A DNA stretch of 64,000 bases from Batrachochytrium dendrobatidis JAM81 (taxonomy: Eukaryota; Chytridiomycota; Chytridiomycetes; Rhizophydiales), in contig NW_006281106.1 of assembly GCF_000203795.2 (NCBI RefSeq), positions 1,165,813 to 1,229,812 on the forward strand, given 5' to 3'. This document shows, in pieces, positions 45,976 through 57,082 of the stretch (the first letter of the stretch is position 1; each line of letters starts with the position of its first letter). The position numbers were made by a program, and so were the translations under genes. The notes under the pieces are model-generated. The model worked only from the letters and a program-made list of their open reading frames with translations. It was not told where the DNA came from and did no database searches.

Positions 45976-46325
45976 ATGAAGGAGCAAGAGATTATCTTGC
46001 TTGCTCGTAGATATTTTCAGCTGGGATTTATTGGACTGCCATGGTTGTGGCTTGTCAACTTTATATACATATATCCTGCTATTCGCAAACGGCCTAACCT
46101 TTCTCCAGTTATCCGCAAGTGTGAGTCCCGCTTGCATCAATAGAACCCAAAACTATATTCAGTCTATTCATATAATGATTACTTTCAGATGCAATCTACT
46201 CTCTCATTGGTTCGTTGGTGTGGCTGGTAGTCATTGCCGCCTGGTTATCAGTTTATCTGACTCGACGAAATTCTTGGGGTGCTTTTGGCGATAAAATATC
46301 TGTCAATATTCCTCTTGGAAAATAG
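45976..46325 (+). CDS. PEN2: Gamma-secretase subunit PEN-2
   Basis: Small membrane protein that activates presenilin in the gamma-secretase complex. Exons 45976-46120 and 46189-46325 (68-nt intron, GTGAGT donor, CAG acceptor) give about 93 residues. The family signature runs in order: LLARRYFQLGFIGLPWLWLVN (hydrophobic hairpin), Y-YPAIRK, the second membrane helix IYSLIGSLVWLVVIAAWLS, then SWGAFGDKISVNIPLGK at the C-terminus, matching the PEN-2 ending W-G-x-x-G-D-x-x-S-x-x-x-P-L-G that is needed for complex assembly. The start may be slightly further upstream in another exon; animal PEN-2 is about 101 residues. Dikarya generally lack gamma-secretase, while presenilins are known from some chytrids. 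It ends 168 bp from the convergent transporter gene. Confidence 0.88.
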
Positions 46326-46493
46326 CACTTGTAAATCGTATCGCCGAAAACCTTGTGCTTGTCACCTACTGTTTCGTCTAAAGTATTCATGTAATCATCG
46401 TTTCTGGCTAGGTCCAGTTTATACCAAGAATTCTATTTATCAAAGTCATAATTACGGAATCCAACTTCCAATCTGGACAAGTTGATTTTACTA

Positions 46494-48476
46494 TTACATC
46501 ATTTCAATCTGGTTGTCGTCCACATCGGCTTGTCGCTGGTATTCTTGTCTTTGCAATAGTTCCTTGATATTGTCAAACGGAAGCACAGTTACAACAGCGG
46601 CTGCTGCCCACATAAAGCATATATGCATCACATCTATATTTTCAAATAACAATCATGAGTAGTGATAGACAGCACGCATGATACTGTCATGTAATAAAGT
46701 AGCTATAATTTACCTTCACATGTCACGCTGTATCTAGATCCAATCCAATAAATAGGTATCCCAGCCAATAGAAACAGTCCTGCTGCTGCTGCCTCTATAG
46801 GTGCTTCCCAAATACTAAATACCAGGAGACACACTGTTCCAAAACAAAACAGAATCGGCACACCAATCCATACCACAAATGGACGCTCGGCATAGGGTTC
46901 AGTGAATCTCATCACAATCAATCCCAGCACAGCCAAGAAATAAAATACCCATGCAATCATCGAGTAAAAATTAACTAGGGATTTAAATGAGCCAATGCTG
47001 ATGAGAACAATAGAAAGAAAAGACTGGGTTATGAGCGCATTAATGGGTGTTCGAGTATGTGAATTAATGTTGGAAAGAAACTTGGGTGCATGACCAGTTT
47101 GTGCTGAAACAAACAGGATCCGTGAGCCAGTATACAGCGTTGCATTTGCCGCTCCAAAAGTTGACCCAATCACGATCAAGGGAATAATAATCCCACCGAC
47201 ATGTCCAAATACACGTTTACCAAAATCCTTTTGCAATAGATGTAAGCAAAACTATACTGTTCAAGTATGCATCAACTATTGACATTTAAAAACTATACCA
47301 TTCCAACAGTCGTTGAAGAAGCAACAATGGATCCAGGAAGCACGGAAAAGTACGCCAAATTTGTTGCAACATAACATAGCGTAACGATAATCGGGCCACC
47401 AATGATTGCTCTCGGCAGATTCTTTTCTGGATTTTTAAGTTCTCCAGCAACCATATTCAAATTATTCCTAATCGTATAATATTGTCATAAAATCATAGAG
47501 ATATTAATACGGTATCTACTAGTAAGTTTAAATCGTTCTGGTCTACATCTTTAGCTCACCATCCGTCATAAGCCCACAATGCAGAGTAAAGAGCCAATGC
47601 ATAATTTCCCGGATACATGGATCCGCCATAAAACAATCCCTTTTGAAAGTTTCCACTTGACAAAGGATCCCGCCACAGTTGTAATATCCCAAGAGCTCCA
47701 ATCCACGCTAGCGATCCAATTTTGAGTATTGTGAGAATGTTTTGCATGGTTGTGCTCGCTCGTGATGACAAGATATTAATACATGTGAGGATTACAATGA
47801 TTCCTATAGCAATGGCTTTGACTAGATACGGTGGAGATGAAAATGTGGGATCGGCATTATAATATATCAAGCGACATGCGTATTCGGCAGATATGACTGT
47901 GATGATGGACAAACTTCCAGGTCGAGTAATGGTGATTCCAGTCCAAGAAAATAAAAATGCGGGCAAGGATCCATGGGCCCTCAACAAGTATGGGTGTTCT
48001 CCTCCAGATGATGGGATCATTGTTCCAAGTTCTAATGGGTCAGGGTCAGTTTGATCCAATTTTACAAATTACAGTCATTCAATGCAACATAATGAAATAC
48101 CTGCGTAGCACAATGCTCCAGCCATGGCTAAACATCCTGCAGCAATCCAAACCAACAATGCACCACCAACACTTCCAGAATACTCGAATACAGGACCAGG
48201 CGAGGCAAAAATACCAGATCCGATTGACACTCCCACAATCAATGCAATGCCACTCCACAACGACACGGTGCGATCCAACTCTGTTTCGCTTTTGGACAAT
48301 GTCGTTGACAGTGGAATAGAATAGACTGTATTGGAAAATTCAAAAGATGTAGTGGATGGTAGCTGAGCGTTGTCTTGGGATTGTCGAAGAAGAGGCTCGT
48401 TTAATTCTTGAATTGGGAATGCAAGCAATATGTTGTGGTTAACAATATGTCCACATGTAAAATTATACTTGAACAT
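46494..48476 (-). CDS. LAT-type amino-acid transporter (APC superfamily, SLC7-like)
   Basis: Plasma-membrane amino-acid permease. Exons 48476-48101, 48031-47560, 47467-47299, 47227-46714 and 46633-46494 join to about 556 residues with ~12 hydrophobic segments. Markers of the family: ALIVGVSIGSGIFASPGPV (TM1 unwound GSGIF motif), [68 protein letters not shown], and TGSRILFVSAQTGHAPKFL. This is the layout of LAT/Mup1-like exchangers. An upstream minus-strand frame at 48930-48783 ends in a GT donor and would join in phase to an AG at 48408-48407, giving a 582-residue form with a Ser/Asn-rich N-terminus; I consider that at least as likely as the start at 48476. Confidence 0.9.
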
Positions 48477-48782
48477 CAATGGTTGAAGCTGATTATGGAA
48501 GAGTAGATGGACTCAATCTATCAAGCATGTGGTGGATCATTGAAGAGTCGTGCATTCGATATGGTTTTTTAAATTGCAAGCCATGGTATGCATACACTAG
48601 AATATACCTTGCTTACTGGCACTGTTTCTCAAGTCAATTTCGCTATCGTTTGCAGACCTGCAAACTGGGGTTAATGGAGCACCTAAAAGAAATTGATAGA
48701 CTCGCATCAATTTCTGAGCATTGTCATTGAGGCTCAATGATTCAATTCATTCAAGCCAAGACACTATGTAGTTGACAATTAC

Positions 48783-48930
48783 CGTTCATCTCGTCGTCAA
48801 TGCCAGACAAAGGTTGGTTCTTATGGCTTTGATCAACACCACTACTATTCGCAGTATGGCTGACTTGGTCTAAAGAGGTCGAGGGTGGCCAAATGGGTGA
48901 ATTCAATCTAGGAACTTTGTTTGAATGCAT
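48783..48930 (-). other. Candidate first coding exon of the amino-acid transporter
   Basis: From the ATG at 48930 the minus strand stays open for 49 codons plus one base (polar, Ser/Asn/Pro-rich) to a GT at 48782. The phase fits an acceptor at 48408-48407 (376-nt intron). The remaining sequence up to the tRNA holds nothing else supported. Confidence 0.5.
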
Positions 48931-49405
48931 GCTAGAAACAAGACTCTTTGTTGATGATATGAATAGTTGCCGTGAGTGTATATGGAGTTGATTGGCACAA
49001 TATGCCTAGGAAAATCACGAAACCAGAGATGCTATTGTATTGATAATAAAGTGTATTGGGCAAAGTAATTTTACTCTTGTTGGTGTCAAATGATTCAAGT
49101 GGTTTCCGCCTGTTGCTTTGACTTTTAAGCACATCTGTTGCAAAATGCTACTCGCTTACTGGAGTTTGTTTTGCAAATATTTGATTTGTCGATTGCAAAG
49201 GTTTAAAGCCATGTGCATATTTGAACCAAGTGTGCTGCATATGCATTTAACTTGGTTTAACTTGGTTTGGTGCTGACCAAGACAGCTTTTTTAAGCTGGA
49301 TTATTGGGTATTTATAAAAATATAATATTTGTGTAGATTGGAATGTTGCAATTGTTGGATCAAACTATGTTTTCTTGATAATATTGCAAAATGAAAAATA
49401 AAAAA

Positions 49406-49478
49406 TGCTCCGTACAGGGATCGAACCTGTGACCTTTGCGTTATTAGCACAACGCTCTACCGACTAAGCTAACGGAGC
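49406..49478 (-). tRNA. tRNA-Ile (anticodon AAT)
   Basis: On the minus strand a 73-nt cloverleaf is complete: acceptor GCTCCGT/ACGGAGC with discriminator A, D-arm with AGTCGGTAGAGC, anticodon stem TTGTG/CGCAA around loop CTAATAA (anticodon AAT, read as IAU for isoleucine), and T-arm with GGTTCGATCCC. There is no intron. The A/B-box-like internal promoter sequences GCTTAGTCGGTAGA and GGTTCGATCCC are present. Confidence 0.95.
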
Positions 49479-51089
49479 ATATCTATTTTCCCAAGCTATG
49501 TATATACAATTTTGTTATATGTTAATTGATACTAATTTGGAATGGCTGTTTGAGCTTTTTTCATAACGATTGCAACCTTTTGTTTGCTGTCTTGAAACCA
49601 GCCCAGATTAGCATCCAAATCAATCGAATGGATCGTTACATCTGGGTCGACCCTACTCATCACACATATCACTGTGTACCACACGAAACTCTGTGTACAC
49701 CGAACGTTGTTTGATCAGTTTGAGTGCATTGAGCTATATGCGTATCAATCATATCGGGTGTAGACTACCATCATCTTGACACAATGTTCATGATCCATGG
49801 ACGCACTATCACAATCATGACACCAATCAACCGACCGTGTAATTGTGTCATTGTATGATCAGCGGTCAAACCATATACTAACCACTTGCCAACATCTACA
49901 CATGAATTATTGTGCTGTTGGACATTACACACAATGGATAGCACAAGTGTTGTATCTGACTGATCTGATTGACATTACATGTATGAATACAATCACATTT
50001 GGGTTTGACAACATCGGAATGTTGATGTTCAAATTGAATACTTGGTATTGGAATCCAGACATTTAGTTTGATGAACCATATCATGATCACGTAGTTCAGT
50101 CACGATCCAATTGACATGAACAGTCGAGTCGTGTAGTTTGGGTTCAGCTTGACACATTTGTATTGTCAATCTCGGACAAAACGTCAAAAGTGGATCAATG
50201 TCAACTGAAACAACCAACAGACTGGATCTAGTATGTGTAGTCGAACTGGGTTGTATATACTGATCACAGTAAACAACTCGAGTGTCATTTTACTGGTTGT
50301 GGTTATGGGGACATGCCAGTGTTGGATACATACAGCGTTACAATGATGGGTCAGCAACAATGTGATGGAACTGGATGCGTAATATCAAAACCATGTCCAG
50401 AATACGTGATATAACGACAACTTGCAACCATATTGATGTAAATGGACCACTAAATAACAGTGTCGGTGTGTGATAAACAGTTGCATTACTGACATGTGTC
50501 ATGATCGTATTTGTGATTCAGAATACAACAAATGTGTAGAGTTGTATTGACATCAGACCAGTCAAACACAACATATGAATATGGGTTTAAGCTTGTTGAT
50601 CGTACACTGTATGATTACTAAAAGTGCACAAAGTGTAGATTCAACATTATGGTTTGATTGTGATTATTAAAAAATTGAAAATATAGTCAATTTCCATCAA
50701 GAAACCACAATAAATATGAAACCATTGTGTGTTGCAATGCAGAACACAGTCACTTCAGGATGAATATCAAAGTGATCCATTTGACATGAACACGGTTGTA
50801 AAAGGGTGCGTTTACAAGGCTACACAACACTCCTGAAGGGTGCTTTTCAAGACATCTGATAAAAGGGTCGTGGAGGTATAGTATGATATTGTGGCTAGGG
50901 AGTAGCATGCTGTCTAGTTTGATAGTAGCCCATCGCAAGCGATCAAGCAACCATGTGTAGTTGACTAACCTAAAAGGGTTGGTTTGCTATACAAAATATA
51001 AGTACTGTCAAGTCGCTCAGTTTTAGAATTGACACCAGTTTCAACACTCTACTTTTGTACCAACTGTTTAAACATATTCATTAGACTTG
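49479..51089. other. Gene-poor spacer, 1.6 kb, of unusual word composition
   Basis: No supported gene. The stretch is crowded with TGACA/TGTCA, GACAT and TTGTAT-type words and lacks the A/T runs of upstream spacers. It contains the repeat at 49592-49657. The last 100 bp, with TATAAGTA at 50997-51004, is the likely promoter of the next gene. Confidence 0.45.
49592..49657 (-). repeat. Repeat shared with the 3' end of the secreted gene at 57044
   Basis: About 65 bp resembling 57016-57082 (CCAGATTAGCATYCAAATCAATYGGATGGATCGT...). In the other copy this covers the last codons and stop of a secreted protein gene, so this copy may be the tail of a lost paralogue; the sequence beyond does not match. 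Confidence 0.6.
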
Positions 51090-53066
51090 ATGAAAATCAC
51101 CGACATTTTATTTGTATTGAGTGCGGCAGTAACCGCTAATGCAATGCTGGTCTCGACTGGTAGCAATGGTTCGTTCGAAGCATCTGGCTTAATTGCTGGA
51201 TTCAGTCCAAGAATTTACAAACGAGGTCGGGAAACCCCATTTGATAAAGATCAGTCAGATAATAATGGCTCGAATCAAGGGACTACATCAAGTAAAAAAA
51301 ATCAACTCATTCGTCGATTAGAGAGAGAACTTCACGAAGCTGATATCGCAGAAGAAGTCGCAGCTGATGCTTTCCATAGGTATGAGAATCTTAAACACCG
51401 TCAAGAAATGTTAGCGTTGAAAGGAAAAGCGATATCTGGAGAAAAGCATAGTGAACAACGTCAACAGGAATTGAAAAAAGAGTGGGGTGCTGCATTAGAA
51501 AAATTCGTCCTTTTGAGAGAAAAGTTACAAACCGAATCAGCCACTCCTAGTCGAGACCGGAAACACTCGATTGATGATCCCGGCTCAAGTACTTCTGGTC
51601 GAGGTCGGAAACACTCGGTTATTGAACCTAACCCATGCACTACCAAACAAAGCCGGAAACTCCCATCTGATAAAGAACAGCCAAGAGAAAACCGTGAGCT
51701 CATTCGTCAATTAGTGAAAGAACTCGAAGCTGCTGATGCTGCAGAAACAGCCGCATGCGAGGCTTCATATGCGTATAGGGTTATTGAATATGAACAAAAA
51801 AGGTTAATATCGCAGGGCAAACCGATAATTGGGAAAAAGCATAGCGGAATACATCAATGTCGATTAGATAATCAATGGCAAACTACAGGAAAAAAAGTAG
51901 AACGCCTGGAACAACAATTACAAGAAGCCAGATTAGCCACTCCTAGTCGAGACCGGAAACACTCGATTGATGATCCCGGCTCAAGCACTTCTGGTCGAGG
52001 CCGGAAACACTCGGTTATTGAACCTAACCCATGCACTACCAAACAAAGCCGGAAACTCCCATCTGATAAAGAACAGCCAAGAGAAAACCGTGAGCTCATT
52101 CGTCAATTAGTGAAAGAACTCGAAGCTGCTGATGCTGCAGAAACAGCCGCATGCGAGGCTTCATATGCGTATAGGGTTATTGAATATGAACAAAAAAGGT
52201 TAATATCGCAGGGCAAACCGATAATTGGGAAAAAGCATAGCGGAATACATCAATGTCGATTAGATAATCAATGGCAAACTACAGGAAAAAAAGTAGAACA
52301 CCTGGAACAACAATTACAAGAAGCCAGATTAGCCACTCCAAAACAAAGCCGGAAACACTCGATTGATGATCCTGGCTCAAGCACTTCTGGTCGAGGCCGG
52401 AAACACTCAATTGTTAGACACCATTCAGATACTGATTCAGATCAGGGAATTGCACCAGCCAAAAAACATAGACCCACTCATCAACTAGATATAAATCTTG
52501 AAAACGCTGAAAGAGCAAGAGTGGCCGCATGCAATTCCTACTATGAATATAAAGCTACTCGACTCGAACAGAAAAAGTTGAAATCAAACGGTCAAAAGAT
52601 ATCTGGAAAAAAGTACAGTTCAAGGACTGAACATGAATTGAAAGAAAAGTGTAGGAAGGCAAGTAAAGCAAAACACTACATGATACGACAGCTAGAAGGA
52701 ACAAATGGAAACACTCCCAGTCGAAGCCGGAAACACTCAGTTGTTAGACACCATTCAGATACCGATTCGGATCAAGAGACTTTATCAAGAAAAAAGTATA
52801 GGAAGCTTGTTCGTAAACTAAAAAGAAGAATCAAAGAGTATAGAAGGAGACAAAAGGATGTATGCAAAGAATATCGTGAACATCAATTCTTTGTATCCAA
52901 ACAACAGTCAAGATTAACAAGGGGTAAAAGTGTATCGAAATCATTCTACGACTTAGAGGATTTAGAGAAGCTGGAAAGAAAATGTAAAAGGGCAGGAAGA
53001 AGGGTAGAATATCTGGAGCAAAAGCTAAGAAAACTTATGGGTGAGTCAGATTCAGATTCAGATTGA
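51090..53066 (+). CDS. Secreted coiled-coil protein with internal tandem repeats
   Basis: Single-exon frame of 658 residues from the ATG at 51090. A signal peptide (MKITDILFVLSAAVTANA) is followed by a stretch ending in IYKRG, a likely KR processing site. The mature protein alternates long charged helices (e.g. NRELIRQLVKELEAADAAE) with Ser/Arg-rich linkers built on RKHS and SGRGRKHS motifs. A 132-residue unit occurs twice in near identity (see 51540-52331), and a more diverged third unit follows. The C-terminal ~100 residues are very Lys/Arg-rich and end in ESDSDSD. No known domain. Strongly basic secreted coiled coils of this sort are lineage-specific; an effector or nucleic-acid-binding role is inference only. 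Confidence 0.82.
   Translation: MKITDILFVLSAAVTANAMLVSTGSNGSFEASGLIAGFSPRIYKRGRETPFDKDQSDNNGSNQGTTSSKKNQLIRRLERELHEADIAEEVAADAFHRYENLKHRQEMLALKGKAISGEKHSEQRQQELKKEWGAALEKFVLLREKLQTESATPSRDRKHSIDDPGSSTSGRGRKHSVIEPNPCTTKQSRKLPSDKEQPRENRELIRQLVKELEAADAAETAACEASYAYRVIEYEQKRLISQGKPIIGKKHSGIHQCRLDNQWQTTGKKVERLEQQLQEARLATPSRDRKHSIDDPGSSTSGRGRKHSVIEPNPCTTKQSRKLPSDKEQPRENRELIRQLVKELEAADAAETAACEASYAYRVIEYEQKRLISQGKPIIGKKHSGIHQCRLDNQWQTTGKKVEHLEQQLQEARLATPKQSRKHSIDDPGSSTSGRGRKHSIVRHHSDTDSDQGIAPAKKHRPTHQLDINLENAERARVAACNSYYEYKATRLEQKKLKSNGQKISGKKYSSRTEHELKEKCRKASKAKHYMIRQLEGTNGNTPSRSRKHSVVRHHSDTDSDQETLSRKKYRKLVRKLKRRIKEYRRRQKDVCKEYREHQFFVSKQQSRLTRGKSVSKSFYDLEDLEKLERKCKRAGRRVEYLEQKLRKLMGESDSDSD
51540..52331 (+). 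repeat. 396-bp in-frame tandem duplication
   Basis: Two head-to-tail copies, 51540-51935 and 51936-52331, each encoding 132 residues that begin ATPSRDRKHSIDDPGS. They differ at only a handful of sites (for instance the Arg/His before LEQQLQEA). A third partial copy starts at 52332 with the linker part and then diverges. Near identity means recent duplication or gene conversion. Confidence 0.93.
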
Positions 53067-54555
53067 TGATGTGTCGATGAATTTGATTTTGAATAAATTT
53101 AAGCTTTCTGATGTGTTGATGTTTGTCGAGTATCGTGAATGGGTCAACAACCATATCATTGATTGTGTATACTGTGTTGGGTATTATATCAACAGTTACT
53201 GGATTGTTGATTGGTTCATTGTCACGGTTTGTTCCATATACATCAATAACCTGATAACAACCAGTGTTACTTGTAACTACCAGTCATACTTGCAATCACT
53301 TGTCAGTTGCATGATACTGTGAGACATTAGTAGTGTGTAATTGTAGACATTTCTGAATAGTTTATAATAATCAGAAACTCTCAATGACATTTGAACTGGG
53401 ATTCATATAGCTTTCTTCCCGTGTTCCTCCACTATATAAACACATTCTCTTTCCTCTCTTAATAAAACAACGCAATCAGTCATTGGTTCATTTCTTCACA
53501 TCTTTGATCTACTGTAACAAACTTTCCAATAATAACAACTATCGATATGCCGTCAGATGTCCACAATCTACAGTTTGAATGTTTCAAGGTGAATGTACTT
53601 GTTACTTGTAGCACAATATACTGCAGCATTGTCTTGAATGTTGTGCACATTTGGTGAATACAAGTACAGTTGGATGTCACGGATAGCAACAATCGACATG
53701 ACAGTGGACACTATTGGACATGTACACTTCAATGTGACTGTCAGCAACCATCACCATCAGTGGGTATCATGTGTTTAAAAAGTACTCGCATGCATTGGAT
53801 TCAACACCACGTTTGTGATTGGGTTTGTATTGATTTGTATTGGTGGTGTTGTATTGCATATATCAGTAGATTGTGTGCTGATTTGAATGACATTATCATC
53901 CATTGTGGTTCATGTACCACGATGACAATCTGACCTGTTGACACGGCCAGTTTGTTGAACGACCTGCCAATCTCCAATTCAATTATAGTACAATGTCACT
54001 CATTCAGTGTAGCGGCGACAGATTGCCGAGTTTGATGTTGATCATGTTGTGACACAATCAGCAGTGTTTGATGTATACAGTCTACATTAACCTAAAATGA
54101 CCATGCAGTCATACCAATGGAAAAGTCATGATTTGAAATACTGCAACAGGCTGTTTGATGCTGTTGTGTTCGAGTGATCCAAAACACGACCAATCAAACA
54201 ATCAGTCAAGTATTTGGTATACAGTGACAGTATATGTTGTAGTAATGGATTGTAAATGTGATGATAATTATCCACAATCAGAGTGACAATTTGAAACTAC
54301 CTGGTTACTGGATACATGACCGCAATTGGGAATATCAACACAGCATACTAGTCAAATTGATTTTTTCCACTAACAGTAATGACTGTATATTGATTCTCCC
54401 TACAGGGTGTTTCTGGGGTTGTTCACCCTACACACATACTTGTGTTTTCTAAATATTCATTTGGAAATTGCTGACTGCCACCCTTGAAGCTACCGTAATT
54501 ATAAAATGGCAGTCATGTATCAGACTCGAAGCTTTCCATTACAATACTCGATAAA
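53067..54555. other. Gene-poor spacer, 1.5 kb, with an orphan promoter-like start
   Basis: At 53433-53440 a TATATAAA is followed by a CT-rich stretch and an ATG at 53547 that opens a 36-codon frame beginning MPSDVHNLQFECFK. A GT (GTGAAT) at 53589 could be a donor. That opening recalls Crinkler N-termini but nothing downstream can be joined to it. The rest has the same TGACA-rich look as the preceding spacer. No gene called. Confidence 0.35.
54500..54506 (+). promoter_or_regulatory. Possible TATA box of the pepsin-like gene
   Basis: TATAAAA lies 50 bp before the ATG at 54556. Confidence 0.45.
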
Positions 54556-56149
54556 ATGCTGATTACTCTAGAATGCGTTATACTTGCGTTACAGACGGTT
54601 GCTGCAGTTCGACTTGCATTAGAATCACCTTCTGGAACTTCCAGTCAATCAAGCAATAGGCTGTCAAAACGATCACCTGTTGAATTGGGTGGTGATGCTT
54701 ATCAATGTTACACAATGAAATTTAATGTTCACGGAACTGATGTATGTATCATGTCATGCATTGTAGTTTGATATCAATTTGCACCACGTTGAATCAATCT
54801 CACACTTGTCGTGTTTAAAATAGTTGAATTTACGAGTCGATTCAGCAATGTCTGATATAATCGTACCACTTCCTAGTTCAAGCAGCGATATAGGCTTGGC
54901 TCCGCAACACACTCCAAGTGGGGAACCCGTTACTATAGGTTACAAAGGCAAAGAGTATAAAGGAGTTACATCTACAGCCGTTGTGACGATTCCGGGTACT
55001 AGGATAACTGACATCAGTTTACCAATACTAGCAGTTAGAAAACAATCGGCAGATCTAGTTGGTATTAGTTCAAATTTTGATGGAGTATTTGGGTTTGCCT
55101 ATTCCTCGTTGTCAAAGCATCATCCACCAGCCACTGCGATGGATGTTTTGTACACCAGTGATGTCATTCCCAGTAACGAGATTGGCATTCAACTATGTCC
55201 GTATGAAATGATTTCAGATAGCTTCATCAATATAGGAAACACGGACGTAACTGCAAAATGCGGAACGAATGGAAGAAGTGTTGCATGGGTACAATCACCA
55301 TCAGACGATTATTTTACTGTCAACATCAAGAGTATACTAGTCAATGGCAAACGAGTGGAGCTGCCTGCTGGATTCCAAAAAAAGGTGGAACATGGACGTA
55401 CTTTGTACTCCGTTATGGAAACATGCTTTACATATATGCAATTTCCTAAAGTAGTCGTGGCTGCGTTGGTTGATGCCATTGTTGATAGCAATGCAATTGC
55501 TATTGACATTTTTAATTTTAAATACAGGCTCAATAATCTGCAGATTGAAAACCTATATTGGAAAAACCATTTAATGCCTGAAAAATACTTTAGTATCAAT
55601 TGGGGCAAGCTGCCGTCGCTTTCGATTGTAATGCATGCTGAAACTCCCGTGACTGATGACAACTACAACTCTGTTGTAACAATCAGACTGGGTCCTAGAG
55701 ACTATATACAGAGAGTTGATTCTAAAAATTGTAAATATTTGACAATTGTATGCAATGTGTTTTGTTTGATTAACCTGACTAATATGCATGTTGGATTATA
55801 GTTGTGTTTGCTATAAAAGCTGGTCTAAATGACAAAGCAACTCTTGGCATGTCATTTATGAGCCGACTTGGATTGACATTTGATCGAGCACATACACGCA
55901 TTGGGTTTGGTGCTGGATGTGGATGCGAAGTCTCGACTAGCAAATATCCTACTATTTTAAATAGTGATCAAGTGCTCTGGCCATTACCACGGTAAGTTGT
56001 TTGATATTGATGTATGGATGTGTCAATTGATACTGATTATGAACTTGATGCATAGTGTTAGATTGCCTAAACCAACTACTTCAGGTTCAGATGGCACATT
56101 TATTCGCAGAAGGAAATCAAAAACTACACGATCAAGTAGTCGTACCTGA
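54556..56149 (+). CDS. Secreted pepsin-fold protein with degenerate catalytic motifs
   Basis: Exons 54556-54741, 54824-55730, 55802-55991 and 56056-56149 give about 458 residues. A signal peptide is followed by RLSKRSP, a KR propeptide site. The body follows the A1 aspartic-protease layout: RVDSAMSDIIVP where active enzymes have DTGSSDLWVP; FDGVFGFAYSSLS for the usual DGILGLG; PSNEIGIQLCP for the usual strand after it; and near the C-terminus LGMSFMSRLGLTFDRAHTRIGFG for LGD.FLR..Y.VFD....RIGFA. The first site keeps Asp but has lost TG (DSA). At the second site the DTGT is replaced by METC, so its catalytic Asp is missing. It is therefore probably not an active protease. The last exon adds a basic Ser/Arg/Lys tail. 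Secreted aspartic proteases are expanded in Batrachochytrium. Confidence 0.82.
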
Positions 56150-57015
56150 AAACACTCACCACACTGTCAAGAGTCACACAACGACTCTCAATAAACTCGA
56201 CTGAATACAATTCATTAGTGACAAACTGATACTATATGTATTTTTAATGTGGTGTGTCCATGTTTGATTGTGTGATATGTTCAAGCCGTGCATGTGTTGG
56301 ATCAGTTGAGTGTGTATTGTAGTTGTTTGGTACACAATGATCACGCATACTATTGCATTAGTAATACATGGTATTGATTGAATACACATGATCCAAGTGT
56401 ATCAATCATGGTATGCATTGTTGGAATCCATCACTGTATATCTGGATGATCATGTCGATATTGGATGCGCAATATCAACTGTTGGAATATGGTATACTGC
56501 TGCAAATATCATGATTATCACATTCCATTAATGTGTGATCATATTGCATCAATCGACCAGTATACGATCATTGGATACATCAACATGTGCATAATGACCA
56601 TATTGTTGGTAGTTTATATTCAACATGGGATATTTGACACACGACAAAGCTGATACTGCGACTGATGTGTGTGATCAGTCAGGCTATTGATGCAACCATT
56701 TTGACACCACAATCAACGAGTCAAACCAGTCAAATTGGTTGGATCTGATATCAACACACATGACTATTGTTGATATTGGTATTGTATGTGTCAATACGAC
56801 ATGTCAAGCAATATCATATCGACACAATACACACATGCATGTCAGCATCATCAATGTATACAACTATGCAATATACAATCAACTGTATTGTATTGGAAAT
56901 ACAAGTGTCAATGTACAATATGATATCATGTCAACCAAAACTGTGTACAATGGTCAGATATAATGCATGCAAATCCAATTTTATTGTAAATTAAATAAAA
57001 TGACAATTGAATCGG
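56150..57015. other. Gene-poor spacer, 0.87 kb
   Basis: No supported gene. Rich in CAATAT, TGTGTAT and TGATCA-type words like the other spacers of this half. It separates the convergent 3' ends of the pepsin-like and secreted coiled-coil genes. Confidence 0.45.
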
Positions 57016-57082
57016 CTGAAACAAGTCCAGATTAGCATTCAAATCAATTGGATGGATCGTCACGTCTGGGCTGCCCTACTTC
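57016..57082 (-). repeat. Repeat shared with 49592-49657
   Basis: Spans the stop and last dozen codons of the 57044 gene plus 28 bp beyond it. The match to the 49.6-kb copy continues past the stop into noncoding sequence. Confidence 0.6.

Noticed and set aside
48479..48730. 83-codon plus-strand frame between the transporter and the tRNA
   Set aside because: It starts opposite the transporter start and has no recognisable feature; the minus-strand exon candidate nearby explains the region better.
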